Assembly: GCF_021462225.1 (NCBI RefSeq)
Contig: NC_061805.1
Coordinates: forward strand, 26,925,958 to 26,989,957
DNA: 64,000 bases
Direction of reading: 5' to 3'
Source: Girardinichthys multiradiatus
Lineage: Eukaryota > Chordata > Actinopteri > Cyprinodontiformes > Goodeidae
In this document: in pieces, positions 36,686 to 47,587 of the stretch
Layout: each line of letters begins with the position of its first letter
Numbering within the stretch: the stretch's first letter is position 1
Made by a program: the position numbers and the translations under genes
Notes under the pieces: model-generated
Database searches by the model: none
Seen by the model: the letters and a program-made list of their open reading frames with translations, nothing else
Told to the model about the DNA's origin: nothing

Positions 36686-37310
36686 TACCATACCATACCA
36701 ACTTTATTTATAAAGCACTTTATACACCGACAGGACCAAAGTGCTGTACACAATCATAAAAACAATGCAAAATGTAAAAATATTTAATATTAATGTACAG
36801 ACACAATAAAACAAGTAAAAACATCTCAGATTTTGCCAAACGCCAAAGAAAAAATATGGGTCTTAAGGAGGGACTTAAAAACAGTGAGTGAAAAGGCCTG
36901 TCTTGTGCCCAAAGGAAGATCATTCCAAAGCTTGGGAGCTGCCACAGAAAAAGCACGGTCCCCTCTGAGCTTGCATTTTGTTTTTGGCACTTTCAGGAAC
37001 AACTGATCAGCTGACCTGAGGGAACGTGACGGTGTGTAAGAATGTAACAGCTCAGACAGATAGGGAGGGGCAAGGCCATTAAGAGCTTTAAAAACAAATA
37101 AAAGGATTTTAAAATGAATCCTAAAATGTACTGGCAGCCAATGTGGCAACCAATGTAAGGAAGCTAAAATAGGGGAGATATGATCAAATCTCCGGGTGCC
37201 TGTTAAAAGACGAGCAGCAGCATTTTGTACCCTGTGGAGCTGGGAAACATATAAATCACTGACTCCTATATAAAGTGCATTGCAGTGATCCAGCTATGTG
37301 GTCACAAATG
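36686..37310 (-). pseudogene. LINE fragment (C-terminal end of L2-like ORF2)
   Basis: On the minus strand it reads from about 37300: LYVSQLHRVQNAAARLLTG, FDHISPILASLHWLP, then in the 36826-37149 frame HFRIHFKILLFVFKALNGLAP, RSADQLFLKVPKTK and RAFSVAAPKLWNDLPL. This is the conserved end of fish L2/Rex-type ORF2. A small local duplication has produced LHWLP twice. The 3' tail runs to the 'ctttatttataaagcacttta' end at about 36690. It is 5' truncated and not functional. Confidence 0.8.
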
Positions 37311-37364
37311 CAAGGATTATTGTTTTGAAATACTGTCTGGAAAGGATATGTTTTACTTTCCATT

Positions 37365-37555
37365 GTAGTTGGTACAAAATGCACCTGCACGTCTTTCAAA
37401 TAACATGCCCAACTTTGTCATAAATATTGAATTTATTTGCCTTTTGTTCATTTTACATCTATTTTAAATTAGCCTTTAGTTTGTATTTCACTTTGGACAA
37501 GCTGTTTATCTTTTAAAGTGCTTTCTAAATAAAGTTGGATTGGATTGGCATGGCG
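37365..37555 (+). mobile_element. LINE 3'-end fragment, opposite orientation
   Basis: Plus-strand sequence reads LQLVQNAPARL-like at about 37366-37400, then an AT-rich 3' UTR ending in 'aataaagttggattggattgg'. The ATTGG tail is typical of fish L2-type ends. Confidence 0.6.
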
Positions 37556-38500
37556 CTTAACAGCGTCTGATGTTGCTACAGTGTTTGAGTGCACAAATTG
37601 TTTGTCGTTGCCTTATATTGCTATTAGGCAATTAACAAACATGTCATTTCAAAATGGAATTTTGTGGTTCACTTGCATTCACTTCAGTTTCAACTTGGGA
37701 CTCCTAAAATATTCCAATTAGCTTTATAACACAGTTTTTCTTACGCTGGTTAATTTGTTTGTATTTAATTTACAAAAAGTTGATATCATAATTTCTTCTA
37801 GGGCACTTGCTACAGTTTGAGAACCCTGGTTCTAGAGATTAAAACTTTGTAGAAGCAACTGGTGAAGGACACTTGGAATAAAAAAATGTGCAGAAATCTG
37901 TCTACTATTTGAGTGTTTTTATTGCTATATGAAACCTTTTGCACAGTGTGCACAGAAACACAGTATCTTCATTGACTTCAACAAGAAAACCACAAACATT
38001 CCACTGACATTCATAAATAGATAAAGGCAAAGCTGACCTCATGTTTTTTTTTCTTCTGAGGCAATCTGTACACAATGAGGGCAGCTCAGACGTTTCAAAC
38101 AAACACACATCCAGTCCAACAGATATACAACTATACAGTCTACACACACGAAGCAGCATCTGCCCGCTCAGACACATGATTCCCAGAAAGCCTAAAAAAC
38201 ATTGTTCATCTCCTCTCTTGTGACAACAAAAAAGCTGTCCCTCCCCCACACATCCACTTGCCAACACACATACAGTACAGGGCTGGCTGGGATTTACAGA
38301 ACTGGGTCTTGAGCATGAAAAAACAAACCTACTCATGCAGATGAAATTTGCAATGCTCCAAGGGAAGAGAGACAGGAAAAGAGGATGGGTGAGAGAGCAG
38401 CGGATACACAGCACCAACATACAGAAACTCCCTCCTCTTCAATATGCAAAGGACATAGTGAAGACTGCAAACAGCAGGGTTTCAGCACAGCCTTCTAGAG
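37556..38500. other. no gene supported; minus-strand 171-codon frame noted
   Basis: Holds a 171-codon minus-strand frame (38420-37905), Cys-rich, with an AATAAAAA on the same strand near 37917. It has no recognisable domain, no clear start context and no splice partners, so it is not called as a gene. Confidence 0.4.
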
Positions 38501-38579
38501 AGACCAAAGCCCTCTGAAACCTTAGGATTTTTATTTTCTTTGCACTTCATCATTTACTCATCTTTACCAAGAATGGAAA

Positions 38580-38692
38580 ACATTAAGAAGACTTGAACCA
38601 GAAGACGTAGTTTGTTTGGAAAAGAAAGCTACCACTTTCCTGCTGCCCAAAAAAAAAAAGTCTGAAGGAATAGAAAAAAAAGTCAGTAAGAG
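38580..38692 (+). other. probable 5' UTR exon of the perforin gene
   Basis: A consensus splice donor (AAGAG|GTAAGTGTG, GT at 38693) pairs with an acceptor TTTAG at 38885-38886, six bases before the perforin ATG. The implied intron is 194 bases. The 5' end of this exon is not determinable; 38580 is approximate. Confidence 0.5.
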
Positions 38693-38892
38693 GTAAGTGT
38701 GCATGTTTTTTGCCTTCATGTGGCATCTTTGAAAGGGTTATCGCAGTTTGCAAATCACAAGGGATTTAAAGCATATCTCAAACTAAAGTCTAACGAGTAT
38801 AAAAGAGAATTCTTTGAGCCCTTTCTTAACAATATTTAACATCAAATGTGTTTCTCTCTGCCATTTTTGTATTTTGTCACATTTAGGTAACC

Positions 38893-41800
38893 ATGCAAGC
38901 AGAAGGAAACCAGCAGAGAAACCTTGTCCTGTTTGTGCTGACACTGTCATTTACATTGGAGGTTGATAGGGTCTTGGGCTGTCAGATTGGCACAGGATCA
39001 GAGTGTGAGAAGGCTCCTTTTGTCCCAGGCCACAACCTGGCAGGGGAGGGTTTTGATGTGGTGCGAATGCATCGAACAGGGGCATACGTCATCAATGTCA
39101 AAGCTCATCTGGATGACAACCGCACCTGTACATTGTGTCCAAACAGGTTCCAAAGTGGACAGGTGATAACCGTAAAACCCTTCTCCTTCAACTTTTGTCT
39201 TCACTCCTCTCCAACTGTCTTCACTTTAACAAAACTTCATGCTGTGTTCCTCAATCCTACCAAATAACTTATTTCTTTTACTCCAACTTTGGTTAGATTC
39301 AGAGGCTCCCAGCTGCAGTGCTGGACTGGCGTCTCTTTAGCCGCTGCAGTAAGCAGCTGTCTAGTGCACTCCACCACTCTGTGGACTCCCTGCTGCGTAG
39401 CTCCAACTCGCTGGTTAACAACAATTGGGGTTTGGATTTGAGCCTGGACAAAATCGGCCAGGCGGTGCTAGGAGGAAGCCGCTCAGATTTGGCCAAGTTT
39501 GCACGCTCGCAGCACAGTGCGGACAAAGCTACGTTTGCCATTAATGAAATTAGTTGTTCCTATTACAGGTAAAGTAGTAAATAATGTTAACTTGAATGCA
39601 GAGTTTTGATTAATGTAACAAATAAATGTCAATGCTTTCTAGCACCAAAATTATAGGGCAATAACCAGGCAGCAACTGACCCAATTCATGTCAATGTATG
39701 TTGAAACTTCCAATAACTGCAAGAGATCTTCCATTATCCTTAGGATTGACTCCAAATACTGTTTGATTAGAAACAAATGTGGCTTTTTTTTTTTAAATAT
39801 CCACCAGACAAGTAGCATAACATGGACTGGGCAGAAAATTGCACTGAATGTTTGTTATTAGAAACAAAATCTATTACAATATTTGGAGATTTATTTAATT
39901 CATGAGGTTAACTTTTAAGAAACTTATCAAAACAATTTGCTTTGTAGCTTTAGACATTTTCAAGATCCCATAGGGTTAACACAATTTTTTTTCACAAAAA
40001 ATGCATGACCTTAACTGGGAGATCTTTAGTAAAATATTTAATCTGTTCGCTATTATTGTTAAATAAAACCATAACCACAAACCCCTTGAGAGCTCTTGAA
40101 TGTTGGGAAGTATTGACAAAACAATATTAAACAAAACATAATTAATGTACATAAATCAATCAGGCTCACAATCTATATTATAATCTATGAAAATTTTATT
40201 TGAAGATTAAATCCTTATTGCCCTATTTCCCCTCATTAATTAATTATCACACATATAACGTTATTAAGTACATTTTGAATTATTAGCTTTTCTATTATTT
40301 GGCATCCAAATTATGTCTAAATTAGGCCCTTAGCATTCATCACTTAAGCCTTGGGGACTTGGCACGGCCCCCGAGGGATAAGAAAAACTATAAGGAAATA
40401 ATCATCACAGTTTGGTCAATTTCCTAATGATTTGATTAGGTAAAAAGAAGCTGAAAACACTTTCTTGAAACATCTACTACAAAGAGCAAAAAGTGTGAGA
40501 ATAAGAAATTGAACATTCGATAAATTATTTAGGTTAAATAAAGTCTAACTTTTATCAAACATTACTAGTTTCTCAGAAATGAGAAGAAATAAGATTCAGA
40601 TCTAATCTTCTGTTTCTATATCTAATCTTATAAAAAAGGGAAGAGGAACAAAAGAAAAAAGAAGGAACTTTTAGAAGTTCTCAAGTTTTAGAACAATCTT
40701 TTATTTGTCAGCTTTTACAACACAAAATCTACAACAGAACAGAAAAAGACGGTCCCAAAATGCGGTCAGAAAATAAAACTTATTATTTTTGTAGTTCACA
40801 TTCTTAAGACTGTGACTGAAAACATACTATCCTTTTATGTCATGGATCCACCTTTTGTAAAAGGTCCAAACATGTAGTTACTGTATTGAAGAAAGATACA
40901 GTCAAGCTATCAAAAAGGTGACTTCTGGAGTGAACCCAGGTGCAGAGATGCAGGAGTAAATAGTGTGGTGAGTCGAAAAGAGTGAAACCAAAAAGGAAAA
41001 CTCACAGTAGACAGGTGGTAGCAGATGCAGGTATTAACATGGACAGGCTTGGCATGAACAAAAGCATGCTTGGCATGAAAAGAACATAATAATCCAGCGA
41101 GGAACAAGCAGAACTGAAGAGTATATTTATGACATGGCATAGGTAACACTGATTATATGGAGCAGGTGGACCATATGATACTGATTGCCAGCTGACTGAG
41201 GAATGGAGTGGTAACAAAAATGTGAATGAGCTAAACCGAAGACATAATCTAACTAAAGAAAAATCATGCAAGTGTAACAGAACTAAAGTGCACCATAGAC
41301 AGAAATACAAGAAGAATAAGAACCACAGTCAAAATAATGAACTAAAGCACCACCTGGGAAACAGTCATGATCGGAGGAAAAGCCCAAAACAAAATCATCC
41401 ATAATAAAACAAAAATGTCTGGATTTCTAAATTTGCAGAATAAGATTATTCACATAGGAGATACTTTGACACATATTGACAAATATTAAGAAAAGGCTTG
41501 TAATGAGCATACCACTTCAAGGTTATGAAAACATTCACATTTTGAAAATTTTGTGATGCCATTGGCATGGGATAAGGGATTATTGTAGTTATGTCTAGGG
41601 TCCAATAAGGGTATTTTGAAGGGACTTGGTGAAAGCAGGTTGAAAGAACAGTGTCCTGTGCACTGCATTAGTCAAAATAGACTTGTCAATCCTTCATTAT
41701 AAAATGGAAAGATCATTTTAGTGCAAAAAATAGATAAAATAAATAAGTTTAGGAGATAAATTGCATGAAAAAAGCTATTAAAATAGGATACAATTAAAAA

Positions 41801-43336
41801 ATTTAAATAAACTATTATGAAACAATAAATAATATTACCCACAAATAAAGAGTAATATGCAAATTAAACAACATTGGATAATTCATCACATAAATGTTTT
41901 CTGAAAAAAAAAAAAATGATGCCAGATATAACAAGGCTGACATTAATGTCTGATTTTAAACTGTCATCTAAAAGAGATCCAAAAATATTTTAGACAAGCT
42001 AAAAAAGAAAAGGTAAAACAGTATAAAAGGTCAACGTGTGTGTGTACTGATAAGCTGTCACATACTGTAACTATGACAAGCTTGTAGACTTTTCCCCCCG
42101 GAGCTGATCATTGTCTTTGTTGCAGAAAAATGAACATTATGTTGGCTATTGTGTTACAGTTGAACGCTGCATGCCTTCTGTTTTTGTAGCTACAGACTGG
42201 CCGATCATCCCCGGCTGAGCTCAGAATTCACAAAGCATCTAAGGAGACTCCCACAGAGTTTAAGCACAGCCCAGAACAAAGCCCTGTACAGACGTCTCAT
42301 AGACACCTATGGAACACATTACATACACCAGGTTTCTAGCCTCTTTCATTGTCGTGCAAATGCAAAGAATGTCCTATTGCTTAAACAGTTCTGTGCTAAA
42401 GCTAAATATACTACTGAAGGTTCTGCCTTCTTTATTATTGTTTTGTAGGTGCAGCTTGGGGGTAAGGTAAGGCGAATCACTGCTTTCAGGACTTGTTTGG
42501 CCACACTGAAGGGATTCTCAGAGGTAAACATCAAAAACTGCCTGAATCTTGAACTCCGCATGGCTCTGGGTTTTCTACCTGCCAATGCATCATTCTCCAA
42601 CAAATGTGACAACCTTCTGAAGGGTAACATGAACATGGGCTTCTACCAGGGCTTCATGACACATAAGACTGAGGTGATCGGAGGGGAGAAGTATTTCCCT
42701 GACATTCTTTACCAGCAAGAGCCCTCAGAGGCATACCACAGCTGGATAAACAGCCTCCACAACAACCCTGATGTGATTTCCTATGGCATCTTCCCTCTGC
42801 ATCATTTGGTGGAGGACAATCAGATCAGTGAAAATCTGAGAAGCATGGTCATAGAGTACTTAAAAGAAAACCAGCTGGAAGATGAGCAGCTAGGCCTAAA
42901 CAACTGCTCCCCAACTTCCAACTTGGACCATAATTGTTGTCCTTTACGTACTGGCAGAGGAACTCTGAAACTGGAAATCCACAGAGCTGCTGGGCTGAGG
43001 GCAGACACCTTCACAAAAACAGACGCATACGTGAAGATCTTCTATAGCAGCATGTATGAGGAGACTGACACCGTGATGGACAACAACGACCCAGTCTGGA
43101 ATGCCACGTATGATTTTGGTTCAGTGGAGCTTGGTCAGGAGCTGAGGTTCGAAGTCTGGGATAGGGATGTGCTTTACAATGACAGAGCAGGAATATGTAT
43201 CGTCGATCCTGAGAGAGGAACCCATTCTTTAAGATGTCAGTTGCGCAAAGGAGTTCTCTATTTTACCTACACCATTAGCTGTGATACACATTTGACGGGG
43301 TTAATGTGTGGACAATACTCTCCGCAGGCTGAGTAA
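38893..43336 (+). CDS. prf1: perforin-1-like pore-forming protein (MACPF + C2), 4 coding exons
   Basis: Cytotoxic-granule pore former that inserts into target membranes after Ca2+-dependent binding. Coding exons 38893-39162, 39303-39568 (start could be 39297), 42190-42331 and 42449-43336 give 521 residues. All junctions are GT-AG and the frame is continuous. Signal peptide 1 to about 29 (LVLFVLTLSFTLEV), then a mature N-terminus C30QIG...ECEKAPFVPGHNLAGEGF, typical of perforin-1. The MACPF signature YGTHYIHQVQLGGKV starts at Y219 and is split by the 42332-42448 intron. The C2 domain is about 396-521, with likely Ca2+ ligands D412, D418, D464, D466 and D471. The EGF-like linker between them (about 377-391) has only three cysteines (NNCSPTS...NCCP), far fewer than mammalian perforin-1. 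Intron 3 is 2.6 kb. Fish have several prf1 paralogues; which one this is cannot be told. Confidence 0.94.
40903..41415 (-). repeat. fish interspersed repeat in perforin intron 3
   Basis: Begins 'ggagtgaacccaggtgcagagatgcagga' and continues as an A/G-rich stretch with 'cacctgggaaacagtcatgatcgg', a familiar fish transposon-tail wording. Family and ends are uncertain. Confidence 0.4.
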
Positions 43337-43339
43337 ATT

Positions 43340-43779
43340 ATATCTTTCATTTGTCATTGTCTAATTCTTCATTTTTCACTACTTCTAAATTACATCTTCT
43401 TTTCTGCAATGAGCTAATGCAGAATTTCATTGAGCTGAAGGTACACAAATGAGCAGCATGAGTGATAACAAATGTTGCCTCCCTTTGGCAAAAAAGGAAA
43501 TTACTAAGAAAAGTAATTGTGAATTTATTTTCTCTTCAGTTATCTCAACATCATTTCTCTTATTTGTGATCATTCATCATTTACATCATGTTTAGCTGTT
43601 AAATCCAGCCATTAAGCAGCTCAAGTTTTACTGTGTCCTCTGTGTTTTCTCTCTGCCAATTGTTGGCTGAATGATAATCCTCTTTTCAAGAGCTCTCCTT
43701 ATATAGTGTAAAAGCACTTAGCAGACCCATATCTATCCACAAAGATACCTAAAATGGACTCAAGAATCTATTTTTAAAC
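43340..43779. other. 3' flank of perforin-1-like gene
   Basis: Should contain the 3' UTR. No convincing AATAAA is seen before the transposon remnant begins. The AATAAA near 43896 lies in transposon-derived sequence. Confidence 0.4.
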
Positions 43780-45740
43780 ATATATCTCATTCTAATTTTA
43801 AGAATGAAATGCCCAAACTGTATTGCACAATTCTTTCCAAAGGGACTGATAACACTATGCATTTTTAATCAGCCCCTATACTCTGATTCCTCTAAATAAA
43901 ATCCACTGCAACCTGCCTTCAGAAGTTACCTGATTGGTAAATATCGTTCACATGTGTGTAACTTCATTTCAGTGTAAATGCAGTATTTCTGTAGAGGTCT
44001 TAGAGACGCATCATGAAGACCGAAGAACACACAAGAAAGGAATAAACTTGTAAAAAAAGCTAAAAGCAGGGTCAGGTTATACAGTAGAAGGACACGCTTT
44101 TATGGAGCACGGTCCATAATATGAAAATGGAAAGAGTATGGCAAAAAGTGCAAACTTACCAAGATATGACCATCCACCTTCAACCAACAGGCCTTGCAAA
44201 GATGGCATTAATCAGAGAAGCAGTCCCACTGCAGGTCTGGAGAAGATACATGCACAGTTCAGGTGGAAAAATCTATAAAAAAGACAACCATTAGCTGTGC
44301 ACTCCACAAATTAGTCCTTGATGAAAGAGGCAAAACATTTGTTGAAATAAAGCCATAACACAGGGGTTGGACAATGAAACTGAAACACCTGGTTTTAGAC
44401 CACAATAATTTATTAGTATGGTGTAGGACCTCCTTTTGCGGCCAATACAGCGTCAATTCGTCTTGGGAATGACATATACAAGTCCTACACAGTGGTCAGA
44501 GGGATTTTAAGCCATTCTTCTTGCAGGATAGAGACCAGGTCACTATGTGATACTGGTGGAGGAAAACGTTTCCTGACTCGCTCCTCCAAAACACCCCAAA
44601 GTGGCTCAATAATATTTAGATCTGGTGACTGTGCAGGCCATGGGAGATGTTCAACTTCACGTTCATGTTCATCAAACCAATCTTTCACCAGTCATACTGT
44701 GTGTATTGGTGCATTGTCATCCTGATACATGACACTGCCTTCAGGATAAAATGTTTGAACCATTGGATGCACATGGTCCTTAAGAATGGTTCGGTAGTCC
44801 TTGGCAGTGACGTGCCCATCTAGCACAAGTATTGGGCCAAGGGAATGCCATGATATGGCAGCCCAAACCATCACTGATCCACCCCCATGCTTCACTCTGG
44901 GCATGCAACAGTCTGGGTGGTACGCTTCTTTGGGGCTTCTCCACACCGTAACTCTCCTGGATGTGGGGAAAACAGTAAAGGTGGACTCATCAGTAAACAA
45001 TACATGTTTCACATTGTCCACAGCCCAAGATTTGCGCTCCTTGCACCATTGAAACCGACGTTTGGCATTGTCATGAGTGACCAAAGGTTTGGCTATAGCA
45101 GCCCGGCCGTGTATATTGACCCTGTGGAGCTCCCGACAGACAGTTCTGGTGGAAACCGGAGAGTTGAGGTGCACATTTAATTCTCCTGTGCTTTGGGCAG
45201 CCGTGGTTTTATGTGTTTTGGATACAATCCGGGTTAGCACCTGAACATCCCTTTCATACAGCTTCCTCTTGCGTCCACAGTTAATCCTGTTGGATGTGGT
45301 TCGTCCTTCTTGGTGGTATGCTGACATTACCCTGGATACCGTGGCCCTTGATACATCACAAAGACTTGCTGTCTTGGTCACAGATGCGCCAGCAAGACGT
45401 GCACCAACAATTTGTCCTCTTTTGAACTCTGGTATGTCACCCATAATGTTGTGTGCATTTCAATATTTTGAGCAAAACTGTGCTCTTACCCTGCTAATTG
45501 AACCTTCACACTCTGCTCTTACTGGTGCAATATGCAATCAATGAAGACTGGCTACCAGGCTGGTCCAATTTAGCCATGAAACCTCCCACACTAAAATGAC
45601 AGGTGTTTCAGTTTCATTGTCCAACCCCTGTAAGTCATGTTTGCAATTTGCCACAAGCCTTTGAAGGGGCAAAGCAAAAATGTGAATGAATTTGCTCTGG
45701 TCAGAAACAAAATTGCACATAATTTTATCAACTAAGCCTT
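43780..45740. mobile_element. old Tc1-like remnant split by a younger element
   Basis: 43780-44360 and 45633-45740 together match the family at 27795-29690 (shared phrases on either side of 'cagaagttacctgattgg', 'aggtcttagagacgcatcatgaagaccgagg', and 'gcaatttgccacaagcc'). The younger transposon at 44361-45630 sits between the two halves. Confidence 0.65.
44361..45630 (-). mobile_element. Tc1-like transposon, near-complete, transposase with one stop
   Basis: 1270 bp bounded by perfect-looking terminal repeats CAGGGGTTGGACAATGAAAC and, at the other end, GTTTCATTGTCCAACCCCTG, with TA on the right (45631-45632) and CA on the left where TA is expected. The minus-strand transposase runs 45444-44692 (250 residues: helix-turn-helix DNA-binding half, catalytic FTDES and YQDDNAPIH). 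It continues after a single in-frame TGA through 44688-44485 with NIIEPLWG (the E of the DD34E triad). One CGA-to-TGA type change would explain the stop. Confidence 0.93.
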
Positions 45741-45762
45741 CAATCAATCAATCAATCAATAT
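45741..45762. repeat. (AATC)n tail
   Basis: Short tandem AATC run followed by 'gagcatttgtcatagagtcaaagtgttttacagagg', typical of a fish LINE 3' end. Confidence 0.6.
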
Positions 45763-46980
45763 AGAGCATTTGTCATAGAGTCAAAGTGTTTTACAGAGGT
45801 TAAAAACAGAAGGACAGACATTTAACCACTAACAGATTGTTTTGCAGCTCTTAGATAGCCGCTAACAAAAACAGATTATACTATTTATGTGTACATTTCC
45901 AAATGGATAGACAGTTCCATAACAAAGATTACTGACTGGATCTAAAGTCTGATTCAAGGTCAACTGAGAGGCATTAAGAAAAGAGACAGTAATACAACAG
46001 TAATTTCAAAATTTTACCAGGTTCCAAACTAGCAGAATAAGAACATTAACTTTATAGTGCATTATAATTTACTTGTATTGAAAGGCATCTACATAAATAG
46101 TTTATCATAACAGATTGATTATCACAAAAATTGCATTTGGATATTTTTTAACAATTCAAGGATCATAATGTGCAGGATATAAGGTTTTTTTAAGCTAAAC
46201 CTGATGTCATGATGAAAGTCTTGGTCAGAGTGTGGGTGGTGTAGGGTTTCTTACTCCACAATTATATTAAACCCATATCTGTGGAAAATAAATTATAAAA
46301 TACTTTATTGTTGTCATCATCTTCTTTCAAATGATGTGGTTCTGTGTTGGGGGGGATTGCTTCAACATTGCATTCTTTACTTTACATTTTCCCCATTCAG
46401 TCTTCTATTCTGACACAAGCACACAGATTTTTAAAGGGTTTGTTTTTTTTAAAACATTTACAAATAAATAGAAATAGTTGAAAAATTGCCACTGCTTTGC
46501 TTTTTCTCTCTGCTTAAAGAATGGAGTAGGAAAAAGTATTTTCATGTACTTAGGCGATGTGGCACACATCTCTGAAAATAGTTGTTTGCTTTGTAATTAA
46601 TTGATGACATGTTCAGGCTAAGAAGCTCCACAGTCAAGCTGAGCTCTTGAATTCTAATTTTAAGACAAAAATAAAGAATCCAAGAGAGAAAGAGAACCAA
46701 GAAAGCAGCCCAGCTAAATCTAAACAAGCCTAATCACCTTTTAAGATTTGTATGTGAATTTATGCTTTCATCCAAGTTTAATCTTGTTTCTTTCTCATCG
46801 TTTCCTCATTGAGAGCAAAGAGGAACCAAAGCCAAATTCCTTGTTTGTGTGCACAAACTTGGTTCTGATCTTGAAGTTATTGATGTCACTCTGACTTTCT
46901 TTAAGAGCTTTATAAAAATCTCATTTGTACACACAAATCATAATTTGAGTATGTAGCAATAGCACTCTCTATTTTCCTTA
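45763..46980. other. no gene recognised
   Basis: AT-rich intergenic sequence with short frames only. Confidence 0.5.
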
Positions 46981-46984
46981 TGTA

Positions 46985-47195
46985 TTTGTCATATTTACTT
47001 GTATAGCACATTTAAAAACGACGGCTAATCAAAGTGCTCACACCAACAATCACAAATTGCTAATTAAATAGCAGATAGAGTAAAACTAATGAAAATAATT
47101 AAGACAGAAGAGTTCAGATTTCTAAGAACTATTTGTTGATTAAAAGGCAGACAAAGAAATATACTTTATCGTCCCACAGTGGGGAAATTTAGTAA
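46985..47195. repeat. fish LINE-tail fragments
   Basis: Two typical 3'-tail phrases, 'acttgtatagcacatttaaaa' near 46996 and 'tactttatcgtcccacagtgg' near 47162, point to L2/Rex-type LINE ends. Confidence 0.45.
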
Positions 47196-47587
47196 CATGA
47201 TCTGCTTGTGTTTGGTTTTGAGTCTGAGTTCCTAGTTCTTTTCTCACTTTCTTCAGTTGCTGTTTTTTCAGTTCATGTTTAGATTCACCATTTCATTCTT
47301 GTGCTTAGATGACTTCCTTTTATTCCTGTGTTAGATGCGTTAATTTGTATGTCCTTGTAGATCTGGAGACTCATGTACAAAAGAGTGTGCAGTGTTCATA
47401 TTAAAAGATAGCGGTAGGGAGAAATTCTGAAATTTGCAGGGCACAAACACAATCAAGTGTACGAAACCGTGCGTCGATATGTCACGCACTTTCATACTGT
47501 TAGGAATAACCTTTATTAATATGCCCATAGCTGTTTTTCTCTTTTATATTATAGTGAAGTAAAGTATAAGTTTTAATGTTTCCCTTT

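Noticed and set aside
36826..37149. 107-codon minus-strand frame as a host gene
   Set aside because: Its sequence is the conserved C-terminal end of fish LINE ORF2, 5' truncated.
37905..38420. 171-codon minus-strand Cys-rich frame as a gene
   Set aside because: No recognisable domain, no splice support, overlaps the upstream region of the perforin gene; likely chance.
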